Shown one piece after another: positions 46,388 through 56,814 of a DNA stretch of 64,000 nt. Numbering within the stretch: the stretch's first letter is position 1; every line of letters begins with the position of its first letter. The stretch covers positions 34,405-98,404 of the forward strand of contig CAWEYO010000027.1 in NCBI GenBank assembly GCA_963813315.1, in the 5' to 3' direction. A program made the translations under genes and the position numbers. This DNA is from CAWEYO01 sp963813315. Its GTDB lineage: Bacteria > Pseudomonadota > Alphaproteobacteria > Rhizobiales > Rhizobiaceae. The notes beneath the pieces are model-generated. The model had not been told where the DNA came from and searched no databases. It worked only from the letters and a program-made list of their open reading frames with translations.

Positions 46388-46728
46388 ATGCACCCCCTCT
46401 GTCCTGCCGGACATCTCCCCCCTCGAGAGCCTAAAGGGGAGATCGGCTGTCATCGATGCCTCTCTACCCCTGCAGCGTTGGCCGATCAGCGAAACCCCGG
46501 CGGCCGGCTGATCTCCCCCCTTGCGGGGGAGATGGCCGGCAGGCCAGAGGGGGGCAACGTAGAGCACTTCCCTCGACGAAGGGCCGGCATGGAGGTGCGC
46601 CATGCCGCATGACGCGTTCCCGAACACAATGAGGCCGACCTTATCGTGGAAACGCTGGCGGGACAGCGCCCCCCTCTGTCCTGCCGGACATCTCCCCCGC
46701 AAGGGGGGAGATCAGCCGGCGCGTTGGG
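46388..46728. repeat. three copies of the CCCCCTCTGTCC-type repeat
   Basis: Copies at about 46388-46445, 46506-46560 (inverted) and 46668-46725, each with CTGCCGGACATCTCCCCC or its inverse and a G/C-run hairpin. The sequence between holds no supported gene. The last copy lies 20 bp from the end of the first XRE gene of the array. Confidence 0.78.
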
Positions 46729-46746
46729 TTTTGTCAATCGCCACGA

Positions 46747-46977
46747 TCACCGCGCCTTTCGCAGCCTGACGCCGGGCCCTTCACCGTTTTCGTCCACAAA
46801 GATGACGCCGACCGCTTCCAGAGCGGCACGCATTGCCTTGACAGACTGATCGGCCACACTGCGGCGCTCTCGTTCAAAGTCAACAATGGTCGATAGCCCA
46901 AGTCCAGCTTTTTCGGCGAGTTTCGGCTGCGTCCAGTCTATCAGTGCGCGAGCCGCGCGGGATTGTGCAGGCGTCAT
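46747..46977 (-). CDS. mini XRE-family regulator, array member 1
   Basis: 76 residues: helix-turn-helix AARALIDWTQPKLAEKAGLG LSTIVDFERERRSV, then SVKAMRAALEAVGVIFVDEN and a tail GEGPGVRLRKAR. The tail recurs in the two genes that follow. With no effector domain it should act as a small DNA-binding protein. A palindrome starts 4 bp before its ATG. Confidence 0.82.
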   Translation of the reverse strand: MTPAQSRAARALIDWTQPKLAEKAGLGLSTIVDFERERRSVADQSVKAMRAALEAVGVIFVDENGEGPGVRLRKAR

Positions 46978-46980
46978 GTT

Positions 46981-46997
46981 TCAACATTTTCTGTTGA
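46981..46997. promoter_or_regulatory. operator-like palindrome before XRE member 1
   Basis: TCAACA-TTTTC-TGTTGA (46981-46997) is a perfect 6-base inverted repeat. An extra CTGTTGA half-site lies at 47029-47035. The position right at the start codon suggests self-repression. Confidence 0.55.
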
Positions 46998-47153
46998 CGA
47001 TCGCATTGCCATCGGATATCACCAAAAACTGTTGATATCCCGGCTCATGGAGCAACCACAATGCCCGACTGACCATTTGGAGCGGCCGCCGAAGGTTTGC
47101 CCGTCATTGCCAGACATGCTGCTTTTCACAGGCGGCGCGAATCGCCTCCATTG

Positions 47154-47393
47154 TCATCGCCCCTCTTTTCGCAGCCTGACGCCGGGTCCGCCACCGTTTT
47201 CGTCCAAGAAGACCACGCCCCCCAACTCAAGGTTCTTCTGGAGAGCGTTCAGGTTGTTGGCAATTGGCCTTCGCTTGCCGGTTTCGAAATCGGCGAGAGT
47301 AGCACGTGCCACCCCGGCCCTTTCCGCCAACTGCGATTGAGACCAGTTAATCAATGCGCGCGCCGCTCGGCACTGGTCGGGTGTCATAGACAA
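47154..47393 (-). CDS. mini XRE-family regulator, array member 2
   Basis: 79 residues: AARALINWSQSQLAERAGVA RATLADFETGKRRP, then LNALQKNLELGGVVFLDENG and the tail GGGPGVRLRKEGR. Clearly related to its two neighbours along the whole length, with the recognition helix differing. Codon use resembles the neighbours. Confidence 0.83.
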   Translation of the reverse strand: MSMTPDQCRAARALINWSQSQLAERAGVARATLADFETGKRRPIANNLNALQKNLELGGVVFLDENGGGPGVRLRKEGR

Positions 47394-47527
47394 TTTAACT
47401 TACCTTTTACAAAATGCTTGACCTTATAATCTACCTCAGATATTCTGACTGACATTAGGCTACTTGCCGCCCAAGGAGCAATCACAATGCCCGGTCGCAC
47501 TGGCGGCTCGAATCGCCTCCATTGTCA

Positions 47528-47773
47528 TCACCGCGCCTTTCGCAACCTGACGCCAGGTCCTTCGTCGTTTTCGTCCACAAAGACGACACCCGCCGACTCG
47601 AGCGCGGCGCGAATGGCGGCCTCATTCGCAACAGTCATGCCAAGCGGGCCATCGTTCCCTTCCGCGCGGCGCACGGTCGCAACCCCGATCCTTGCCTGTA
47701 TGGCCAAGTCCTCCGCGCGCCAACGCAGCAGTGCCCTCGCAGCCCTAAGTTGGGTTCCAGTGATATGCGACAT
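47528..47773 (-). CDS. mini XRE-family regulator, array member 3
   Basis: About 81 residues: LRAARALLRWRAEDLAIQARI with GVATVRRAEGNDG, then EAAIRAALESAGVVFVDEND and the tail EGPGVRLRKAR. ATG 47773 (MSHITGTQ) is preferred to 47797. The start codon lies inside the first of two identical operator-like sites. Confidence 0.82.
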   Translation of the reverse strand: MSHITGTQLRAARALLRWRAEDLAIQARIGVATVRRAEGNDGPLGMTVANEAAIRAALESAGVVFVDENDEGPGVRLRKAR

Positions 47774-47823
47774 ATCGTTTGATTGCCTATTGATCAATGT
47801 CCGACCAAGTGATATGCAACATA
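47760..47823. promoter_or_regulatory. two GTGATATGC-ACATA sites before XRE member 3
   Basis: GTGATATGCGACATA (47760-47774) overlaps the start codon, and GTGATATGCAACATA (47809-47823) lies upstream. They differ at one base. The first contains GATATG-CGA-CATATC, a palindrome. They likely bind the regulator itself. Confidence 0.5.
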
Positions 47824-47920
47824 CAACTTGATGCGATACCTATCAATGGAGCCAGCATGCCGAACCATGCAATTCGGGCAACCGCCGAAGGTTTGCCGGC
47901 TACCGCATCGGCCCGCGACG

Positions 47921-48118
47921 ATGTGTAAGGTGATCGATGCCGTAGATATCATCGCTGACGCCCGCTCGCTGGTTGAAGCCATCGCCATGGCGGCGTCGGA
48001 ACTTCCGGAGCGCCAGGAAAGCGCAATCGGAACGGTCGCCGAACTGGCCGTCGACAAACTGATCGAGGCGAGGGACCTGCTTGACAGTTATCGCGAGGAC
48101 AGGGAGCGCCAGCCATGA
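47921..48118 (+). CDS. small helical protein of unknown function, divergent from XRE member 3
   Basis: 65 residues, all helical: VIDAVDIIADARSLVEAIAM AASELPERQESAIGTVAELA followed by VDKLIEARDLLDSYREDRE. The same frame is open from 47828. A separate short frame MPNHAIRATAEGLPA starting at 47857 ends just before this ATG and may be the leftover of an exported small protein whose 5' ends are also repeated near 47060 and 47487. The family is unrecognised; a real gene is likely but not certain. Confidence 0.55.
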   Translation: MCKVIDAVDIIADARSLVEAIAMAASELPERQESAIGTVAELAVDKLIEARDLLDSYREDRERQP

Positions 48119-48150
48119 ACGCGCGAGCCGCATCCATCCGTGGGTATCAC

Positions 48151-49469
48151 TCAGGCGTTCGGCCCGATCCGCCGAATCACGGATTTCCGGGCGTCTGGTT
48201 TTTCTTCGCCGATCGCATAGGCGGCACGAACCGTGGCCGCCGCCGCCTCGGCATCACCTTCGGAGCGCGCATGGACGAGTGCAAGCGCCTCGCCACGGCG
48301 AACCTCTGCGCCGACTGGCAGTAAGCCGGTGAGGCCGACCGAGTGATCCACCGCGTCTTCCGGTCTGGTGCGCCCGCCCCCAAGTGCTAAGACCGCAAGC
48401 CCGATGTCGCGGGTGGAAATAGCGGTGACGAAGCCGTCATGGCCGGCGGTTATCGGCCGTTGGAGCGCGCCTTCCGCAAATGTGCTCCCCTCCGCTCCAC
48501 AAAATCCGAGGGGCCGCCAAGGATGGCGACCATGCGGCCGAAAGTTTCAGCCGCCGTGCCGCTGTCAAGCGCCTGCCTCGCACGGCGCAGGCCATCCTTG
48601 TTCGATCCGGCGATGCCGGCCGATTGCAGCATTTCGGCCGCCAGCGCGAGAGTGACTTCGGTGAGCCGCTTGTCGCGATGGCGACCGGTGAGAAAGTCGA
48701 CTGCGTTTTCGACCTCGACTGCGTTACCCGCGGCGGATGCCAAGGGCTCGTTCATACCGGTGATCAAGGCCGAAGTTCTTAAGCCCGCTCCGTTGGCCAC
48801 CTCGACCAGACTGGTCGCCAGTTCGGTCGCATCACGGCTCTTCGCCATGAATGCGCCGTTGCCGAGCTTGACATCGAGGACCAGCGAGTGAAGTCCCGCC
48901 GCGAGCTTCTTGGAGAGTATTGAAGCTGTTATAAGCGGCACGGATTCAACCGTCGCCGTCACGTCCCGGATGGCGTAGAAGCGCTTGTCCGCTGGCGCCA
49001 GCGCGGCGGTCTGCCCGATGACCGCGCAGCCGGCTTCTCGCACTGCCTTGCGGAACAAAGCGTTGTCGGGCTGGCTGGTATAGCCGGGAATCGAATCCAT
49101 CTTGTCCAGCGTTCCGCCCGTGTGACCCAGGCCACGACCCGAGATCATCGGAACAAAGGCGCCGCTGGCGGCGACGATCGGGGCCAGCATCAGCGAGACA
49201 TTGTCGCCGACGCCGCCCGTCGAGTGCTTGTCCGTGACCGGACCGGGCAAGTCCCTCCAGTCGAGCACTTCGCCGGAATCGCGCATGGCCAACGTCAGGG
49301 CCACAGCCTCAGCGCGGCTCATGCCGTTGAAAATGACCGCCATGGCGAGAGCGGCCACCTGGCCCTCGCTGACCGCACCCGATGCAATGCCGTTGACGAA
49401 GAAGCCAATCTCCTCCGGCGAAAGCGGACGACGGTCGCGTTTTTTTCTGATGATTTCCTGGGGAAGCAT
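48151..49469 (-). pseudogene. deoA: thymidine phosphorylase, one-base frameshift
   Basis: The first ~320 codons read as normal DeoA: IIRKKRDRRPLSPEEIGFFV, TDKHSTGGVGDNVSLMLAPI with the KHS(T)GG substrate motif, and KMDSIPGYTSQ. Near 48487-48490 one G is missing from a G-run (CCCC on the + strand). In the restored frame the rest continues as EGALQRPITAGHDGFVTAI, HSVGLTGLLPVGAEVRRGEA and ends at 48151. It splits thymidine to thymine and deoxyribose phosphate. The lesion could be a homopolymer error. Confidence 0.87.
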
Positions 49470-49491
49470 TAGCGGCGGCGTTTCCGCCCTA

Positions 49492-49655
49492 CGTTGCCCC
49501 CCTCTGTCCTTCCGGACATCTCCCCCTCAAGGGGGGAGATTGGCCGGCCGCTTTGCCGGCATTCTTTCTGTGACGAGAGAGAGCGGTGAGAGAGATGGGG
49601 GTAGCCAATCTCCCCCCTTGAGGGGGAGATGTCCGGCAGGACAGAGGGGGGCGCG
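49492..49655. repeat. inverted pair of CCCCCTCTGTCC-type repeats between deoA and punA
   Basis: Left copy CCCCCCTCTGTCCTTCCGG with ATCTCCCCCTCAAGG; right copy is the inverse, ending GGACAGAGGGGGG near 49651. The pair separates two genes of the same salvage block. Confidence 0.8.
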
Positions 49656-49686
49656 AAGGAGCGCGACATCACAACAGTATCAATCA

Positions 49687-50487
49687 TCACGCAAACCCGT
49701 CCGCGAACATCTTCTTCAAAATCGTTGCCAGGCGCTTGCCGCCGAGCGGCGCCATGTCCTTGGTTTCCTGATGCGAGATTTCGCCGCCGCTCATTCCGGC
49801 TGCCAGGTTGGTGATGACCGAGCAGGCCGCGACGCGCAAGCCGCAGAAACGGGCGAGGATTACCTCCGGCACCGTGGACATGCCGACTGCATTGGCACCG
49901 AAGACGCGCGCCATGCGGATTTCGGCGGGCGTTTCGAAGGATGGCCCCGAGAACCACATGTAGACACCCTTGTGGAGCGTGACGCCCGTGGCGGCTGCGG
50001 CCTTTTCGATCGCATCGCGGATGCCGGCGTCGTAGGCCTCGGAAAGGCCCACAAAGCGGCGGTCGGTTGGCTCGCCGAACAGCGGGTTGGAGCCGGAGAA
50101 ATTGATGTGGTCGGTGATCAGCATCACCGAGCCGGGCGGCATGTCCGGCTCCAGCGAACCGGCCGCATTGGTGAGAATGAGATGCGCAATGCCGAAGCGT
50201 TGCAGCGTCTCGATCACGGGCCGCATGACAGCGGCGTCGCCGTGCTCGTAATAGTGCGCGCGGCCGGCAAGCATCAGCACCGGCGTTCCGGCGAAACGGC
50301 CGGCAACGACTTCGCCGGCATGGCCTGTGACGCCGCTGCGCGGAAAGCCGGGCAAATCGGCATAAGGAATGCGAACCGGGTTTTCGACCTCTTCGACCAA
50401 ACCGCCAAGGCCCGAGCCAAGGACCAACGCAGTTTTTGGCGCGAGGTCGCCAAGTTTTTCCACAAGACGTTCGACAGCGCCGGTCAT
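49687..50487 (-). CDS. punA: purine-nucleoside phosphorylase
   Basis: The 266-residue trimeric PNP cleaves inosine and guanosine to base and ribose-1-phosphate. Motifs: TALVLGSGLGGLVEEVENPV, GRAHYYEHGDAAVMRPVIET, ILTNAAGSLEPDMPPGSVML, MWFSGPSFETPAEIRMARVF GANAVGMSTVPE and VITNLAAGM. ATG 50487 overlaps cdd's stop as ATGA, so the two are translationally coupled. The longer frame is antisense-like. Confidence 0.96.
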   Translation of the reverse strand: MTGAVERLVEKLGDLAPKTALVLGSGLGGLVEEVENPVRIPYADLPGFPRSGVTGHAGEVVAGRFAGTPVLMLAGRAHYYEHGDAAVMRPVIETLQRFGIAHLILTNAAGSLEPDMPPGSVMLITDHINFSGSNPLFGEPTDRRFVGLSEAYDAGIRDAIEKAAAATGVTLHKGVYMWFSGPSFETPAEIRMARVFGANAVGMSTVPEVILARFCGLRVAACSVITNLAAGMSGGEISHQETKDMAPLGGKRLATILKKMFADGFA

Positions 50488-50876
50488 TTCAATATCTCGC
50501 CCTGGAAGCCGTAAGGCAGCATCTCGCCCATCGTCACGGTTTCGACAATGCCTGTGCTGTCGCAGAGATGCAGCTTTGTCAGCGGCCCGGCAAATTCGGC
50601 AAGGCGTTGCCGGCATCCACCGCAAGGCGTTATCCGCGGCATGCGTTCGGCTACGACGGCGATTTCGGCGATAGGCCCGCCGCCGCCCATGATGTAGTGG
50701 CCAAGCGCGGTTGTCTCGGCGCACCAGCCTTCAGGATAGGACGCGACCTCGATATTGGCGCCCGCGAAAATGCGGCCGTCGGTCGTGCGCAACGCCGCGC
50801 CGACCGGAAATTTCGAATAGGGCGCGTACGCCTTTGACATCGCGGCCTTTGCCGCCTCGAACAGGTCGTGGGACAT
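50484..50876 (-). CDS. cdd: cytidine deaminase
   Basis: The 130-residue enzyme turns cytidine and deoxycytidine into uridine forms. The zinc-site motifs are visible: NIEVASYPEGWCAETTALGH with catalytic glutamate and first cysteine, and RITPCGGCRQRLAEF with the other two. Full length. It lies between the permease and punA. Confidence 0.96.
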   Translation of the reverse strand: MSHDLFEAAKAAMSKAYAPYSKFPVGAALRTTDGRIFAGANIEVASYPEGWCAETTALGHYIMGGGGPIAEIAVVAERMPRITPCGGCRQRLAEFAGPLTKLHLCDSTGIVETVTMGEMLPYGFQGEILK

Positions 50877-50879
50877 GGA

Positions 50880-51851
50880 TCAACGCTCTTTCACGTACGG
50901 GACGCCGCCGGCGCGCGGCGGGATCGCCTTGCCGATGAACCCGGCCAGCAGGATCACCGTCAGCACATAAGGCAGCGCCTGCATCAACTGCACGGGAACC
51001 TTGCCGATGGTTGGCAATGCAATGCCCTGATAGCGGATGGAAAAGGCATCGAGAAAGCCGAAAAGCAGGCAGGCGAACATCGCCGGCACCGGCTTCCATT
51101 TGGCGAAAATGAGAGCAGCGAGCGCGATGAAGCCGCGGCCGGCCGACATGTCCTTCACGAAACCCGCCTGCTGCGCAATGGACAGATAGGCGCCGGCAAT
51201 GCCGGTCAGTACGCCGGTGCAGATCACGGCGCGATAACGCAGCCAGGTGACGGAAATGCCCGCGGTATCGACCGCTGCCGGATTTTCGCCCACGGCGCGG
51301 AGCCTCAAGCCGAAGCGCGTGCGGAATAGCACCCACCAGGTGAACGGCACCATGAAATAGGCGAAATAGACGAGAATCGAGTGCCCGGACAGCACATCCG
51401 AATAGATGGGACCGAGAATCGGGATTTGGCGGATGGCGTCGGCGCCCGGCAATTTTATCTCGGCGAAGCGCGCTGCGCCGGAGAGCGACGGCGTGCGGCC
51501 GCCTTGGCTGAACCAGGCCTGCCCCAGAATGATCGTGGAGCCGGCGGCAATGAAGTTTATGGCGACGCCGGAGACGATCTGGTTGCCGCGATGCGTGATG
51601 GATGTAAAGCCATGCACCAGTGCGAAGCAGACTGAAACCAGCATGGCGACGGCAAGTCCCACCCAGGCGGAGCCGGTCACCGCGGCGGTCGCGGCCGCGG
51701 CGAAGGCCCCGGCAAGCATCTTGCCTTCAAGGCCAATGTCGAAGATGCCGGATCGCTCCGAATAGAGCCCGGCAAGGCAGGCGAGCAGCAGCGGCACGGA
51801 AACGCGCACCGTTGCGTCGGCGAGCTGGAGAAGGGTCGTGTAAGCTTCCAT
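50880..51851 (-). CDS. nucleoside ABC transporter permease (second subunit)
   Basis: The 323-residue membrane protein is a BPD_transp_2 family permease with about 8-10 spans: LLLACLAGLYSERSGIFDIG LEGKMLAG at the start, and the conserved RAVGENPAAVDTAGISVTWL RY coupling region for the ATPase. It pairs with the other permease and is a YufQ/NupC-like partner in nucleoside import. One base lies between its start and the preceding gene's end. Confidence 0.92.
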   Translation of the reverse strand: MEAYTTLLQLADATVRVSVPLLLACLAGLYSERSGIFDIGLEGKMLAGAFAAAATAAVTGSAWVGLAVAMLVSVCFALVHGFTSITHRGNQIVSGVAINFIAAGSTIILGQAWFSQGGRTPSLSGAARFAEIKLPGADAIRQIPILGPIYSDVLSGHSILVYFAYFMVPFTWWVLFRTRFGLRLRAVGENPAAVDTAGISVTWLRYRAVICTGVLTGIAGAYLSIAQQAGFVKDMSAGRGFIALAALIFAKWKPVPAMFACLLFGFLDAFSIRYQGIALPTIGKVPVQLMQALPYVLTVILLAGFIGKAIPPRAGGVPYVKER

Positions 51852-51852
51852 C

Positions 51853-52983
51853 CTAGCGGGCCTCAGCCTTTGCCAGTCCAGCGGAGCGCGGGCTGATGCT
51901 GGCGAATATCGTCTGGATCGGCGCGCGGAACATATGCTCCAGGGCGCCGGCGAACAGGATGACCAGACCCTGAATGATGACGATCATGTCGCGAGAGATG
52001 TTGGGCATCTCGAAAGAAAGATCGGCGCCGCCCTGATAGAGCATCCCGAAGAGGATAGCGGCAGGCACGATGCCGGCCGGGTGCGAGCGGCCCATCAGCG
52101 CGACCGCGATGCCGACGAAGCCCGCGCCCGTCACGAAGTCGATCGCCATGTGGTGCTGGTCGCCCATGATCACGTTGAGCGACATCATGCCGGCCAGCGC
52201 GCCCGAAATCATCATGGTGATAATGATGATGCGCGAACTCGTCGATGCCCGCATACCGCGCCGCCTTGGCGCTGAAGCCCATGGTGCGGATCTCGTAGCC
52301 GAGCTTGGTGCGCCAGATCAGCGCCCATACGAATGCCGCCGCCACGAGCGCGAGCAGGAATGAAATATTGAGTGGGGCCGAGCGCACGGACAGCCCCACC
52401 CCCTCCAGCAGCCAGCCGAGCTTCGGCAGTTGCCCACCCTCGAGGAACGTACGCGTCTGCGGCGCCATGGAGGCGGCGGGCTTGAGCGGGCCGACGAGCA
52501 GATAGACCATCAGGCTCGCGGCAATGAAATTGAACATGATCGTGGTTATGACGATATGAGAGCCGCGCTTGGCCTGAAGCCATGCGGGGATGAGCGCCCA
52601 GAGCGCGCCGGCGAGCGCAGAACCCATGATGGCAAGCGGAAAATTGATCCACCACGGAAACGTGCTGTCAAAGGCAAGGCAGACAAGGGCCACGCCGAGG
52701 CCGCCGACATAGGCCTGGCCTTCACCGCCGATGTTGAAGAGGCCGCAGTGAAAGGCTACCGCCACGGCAAGCCCGGTAAAGATGAAGTTCGTCGCATAGT
52801 AAAGTGTGTAGGCGATATTCTGGCCGCCGCCGAATGCGCCCTTGATCAGGATGCCCGCGGCGCGGACAGGGCTTTCGCCGACCAGAAGCACGACCAGGCC
52901 GGCGACGAGGAAGGCGACGATGAGATTGATGAGCGGGATGAGGCCATAGTCGGCCCACGCCGGGAGCTTTGCATAGGGGGTGC

Positions 52984-52987
<4 letters not shown>
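51853..52987 (-). pseudogene. nucleoside ABC transporter permease (first subunit), one-base frameshift
   Basis: The N-terminal part (LIPLINLIVAFLVAGLVVLL; HCGLFNIGGEGQAYVGGLGV) and the start of the coupling region EIRTMGFSAKAARYAGIDE are normal for a YufP/NupB-like permease. One extra base near 52240 then shifts the frame; the proper continuation RIIIITMMISGALAGMMSLN runs to a stop at 51853. The first ATG overlaps the ATPase stop as ATGA. Given intact neighbours, a sequencing error is plausible. Confidence 0.87.
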
Positions 52988-54516
<1,529 letters not shown>

Positions 54517-54650
54517 TCGCAGGCCCCACCTCTTCCTTGGCTTTTTATCGTTCGGTCAAATTTCGTAGCATGCCGGTCTTATCCTGCCAATCGGCCCGCC
54601 CCCTTCGCCACTCTCGACAAATCCCCGCCTGCTTGTCAATTTCCAACACC

Positions 54651-55097
54651 ATGACGGAAACCACAAATCGCACTCTGCCCGGAATCCGGAGCGCCTACCG
54701 GACTTTCCGGACAATCGCCACCCGCTGGATGGACAACGACCCCTACGGCCACATGAACAATGTCGTGCACTATTCGCTGTTCGACACGGCGGTCAATGGC
54801 TGGCTCATCGAGCAGGGCGCTCTCGACATTCATCACGGCGAGCAGATCGGATTGGTGGTTGAAACCGGCTGCCGTTACTTCTCCGAGCTGGCTTTTCCAG
54901 ATGTGGTGACCGCCGGGTTGCGTGTCGCCAAGCTCGGCTCGTCCTCCGTACGCTACGAAATCGGGTTGTTCCGCAACAAGGAGCCTTCAGCCGCGGCGGA
55001 AGGATTCTTCGTGCATGTTTATGTCGACCGGTTGACGCGGCGGCCGAGACCGCTGAACGAAAGCCTCAGGACAGCATTGGAGACGATCCGGTCATGA
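54651..55097 (+). CDS. acyl-CoA thioesterase (4HBT hot-dog, YbgC/FadM-like)
   Basis: About 148 residues. The hot-dog signature RWMDNDPYGHMNNVVHYSLF DTAVNGWL contains the D and H-MNN motif of 4-hydroxybenzoyl-CoA thioesterase relatives. The remaining strands include GLVVETGCRYFSELAFPDVV. It hydrolyses acyl-CoA, substrate unknown. ATG 54651 is chosen over the longer frame to 54501. Its stop overlaps slyX's start. Confidence 0.9.
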   Translation: MTETTNRTLPGIRSAYRTFRTIATRWMDNDPYGHMNNVVHYSLFDTAVNGWLIEQGALDIHHGEQIGLVVETGCRYFSELAFPDVVTAGLRVAKLGSSSVRYEIGLFRNKEPSAAAEGFFVHVYVDRLTRRPRPLNESLRTALETIRS

Positions 55098-55303
55098 CAA
55101 CAGGTGCCGAACGGCTGACGACGCTCGAAATCCGCCATGCGGAGCAGGAAAAGGTCGTCGAGGAACTCTCCGGCCAGATTGCCGAGCAGTGGAGGGTCAT
55201 AGAGCGCTTGCAGAAAAAAGTGGACGCGCTGACCGTGCGGTTTCTCGCTCTCGAGGAGCAGGCCGCACCTGGGCACGAAGCAACCAAGCCGCCGCATTGG
55301 TGA
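55094..55303 (+). CDS. slyX: SlyX family protein
   Basis: 69 residues, mostly coiled coil: LTTLEIRHAEQEKVVEELSG QIAEQWRVIERLQKKVDALT. The C-terminal PPHW ending is typical of SlyX. Function unknown. Starts within the ATGA overlap with the thioesterase gene. Confidence 0.88.
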   Translation: MTTGAERLTTLEIRHAEQEKVVEELSGQIAEQWRVIERLQKKVDALTVRFLALEEQAAPGHEATKPPHW

Positions 55304-55651
55304 AGGCAGGGCCTGGGTCCCGAAGGCTCATATGAATGGTTCGGCCGCGCCCTCTTCACTCTGCATTTCGTCATCCTCGGGCTTGACCCGAGGACCCATG
55401 CTGGAACACTCATCGTGGGCGAAGCGGTCAAGAAATCCGGACCGCCCCGCGCTGCTGCCAAATTCAGGCATGGATCCCAGGGTCTGCGCCTTCGCTGCGC
55501 TTCGGCTCCGCCCTGGGATGACGAAGAGAGAGGGACGTTTCCGTTCTGGATAGAGAAGGGTGTTTCCGCTTTGGGACAGAGGGGACGAAGCGACGGACGC
55601 TGCCGCCGGACTTGCATCCGGCGGCGGCTCAATCGAAATCTATTCAGCGGA
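55304..55651. repeat. gap with the second copy of the ~165-bp dispersed repeat
   Basis: The repeat occupies about 55371-55535, from CGTCATCCTCGGGCTTGACC to CCCTGGGATGACGAAGAG, matching 13431-13594. The rest has no gene; bmp ends at 55652. Confidence 0.82.
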
Positions 55652-56641
55652 TCAATACGGACAGGCGTTGTCGGACATGTAGTCGTGCACCTGGATGGCG
55701 CCCGAAATAATATCGGCCTTGGCCTTCTCGGCGGCGGCCGCCATTTCCGGTGTCACCAGATCCTTGTTGTTGTCGTCCATCGCATAACCGACGCCATCTT
55801 CCTTGAGGCCGAGATTGTTGATGCCGGAAGTGAACTTGCCGTCCTTGGCGTCCATGAAGGCATTGTAGACCGCAACGTCGACACGTTTGACCATCGAGGT
55901 CAGAACCTTGCCGGGCTGCAGCCCGTTCTGATTCGAATCGACCCCGATGCCGAGCTTGCCGGCATCTGCCGCCGCCTGCAGCACGCCGACGCCGGTGCCA
56001 CCGGCCGCGGCGTAGACGACGTCCGCACCCTGGTCGATCTGCGACTTGGTAATCTCGCCGCCCTTGGTCGGGTCGTTCCACGCCGCCGGCGTATCGCCGG
56101 TCATATTCTGGATGACGTCGGTCGCCCCGGCCGCCTTGGCCCCGCCGACATAGCCGCAGCCGAACCGGCGGATCAAAGGAATGTCCATACCGCCGACAAA
56201 CCCGACCTTCTTGGACTTCGAAGCCATGGCCGCGAGGACGCCGACAACGTAAGAGCCTTCCTGCTCCTTGTAGACGACCGAGCGGATGTTCGGCTTGTCG
56301 ACAACCATGTCGATGATTGCGAACTGGAGATCCGGAAACTCTGCCGCAACCTTTTCCAGCGCGGCGGCCCAGGAGAAACCGGCCATGACGATCGGATTGT
56401 TGCCGTCTTCCGCGAATTTGCGCAGCGCCTGTTCGCGCTGGGCGTCGTTCTGGATCTCGAAATCGCGATAGTCGACGCCGGTCTCGGTCTTGAATTTCTC
56501 GGCCCCGTTGAAGGCGGCCTCATTGAAGGATTTGTCGAACTTGCCGCCGAGATCGTAGATGATCGCCGGCTTGACATCCGCTGCAAAGGCCGAGACGGAC
56601 ATTGCAGTCGCGGCCAGGAGGCCCAAAATAATACGCTTCAT
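55652..56641 (-). CDS. BMP family ABC transporter substrate-binding protein
   Basis: The 329-residue exported protein has signal MKRIILGLLAATAMSVSAFA and a periplasmic binding fold of the BMP/PnrA (Med) class: PAIIYDLGGKFDKSFNEAAF NGAEKF near the start, AIIDMVVDKPNIRSVVYKEQ EGSYVVGVLAAMAS, and GVDSNQNGLQPGKVLTSMVK R. These bind purine nucleosides. It is the probable binding protein for the importer at 50880-54516, though the two are separated by slyX and a thioesterase gene on the other strand. Preceded by a 170-bp gap. Confidence 0.94.
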   Translation of the reverse strand: MKRIILGLLAATAMSVSAFAADVKPAIIYDLGGKFDKSFNEAAFNGAEKFKTETGVDYRDFEIQNDAQREQALRKFAEDGNNPIVMAGFSWAAALEKVAAEFPDLQFAIIDMVVDKPNIRSVVYKEQEGSYVVGVLAAMASKSKKVGFVGGMDIPLIRRFGCGYVGGAKAAGATDVIQNMTGDTPAAWNDPTKGGEITKSQIDQGADVVYAAAGGTGVGVLQAAADAGKLGIGVDSNQNGLQPGKVLTSMVKRVDVAVYNAFMDAKDGKFTSGINNLGLKEDGVGYAMDDNNKDLVTPEMAAAAEKAKADIISGAIQVHDYMSDNACPY

Positions 56642-56814
56642 TTGTTCCACACCCTGTCGGTTATTTTCCAATAGACACCGCCCCGCGCGACCGCGATTCC
56701 GGATCGCGCGGCGGCACATGGCGGAAGTCCTTGGTCCCCCGCTCGCGAAGCAATCTCGCACGGCCAAAAGGAAAACTCACGCGGAATTTTGACCTATTGG
56801 AAAACGGCCGCGCG

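Noticed and set aside
48115..48324. A 69-residue + strand gene
   Set aside because: Mostly antisense to the displaced C-terminus of deoA. No independent support.
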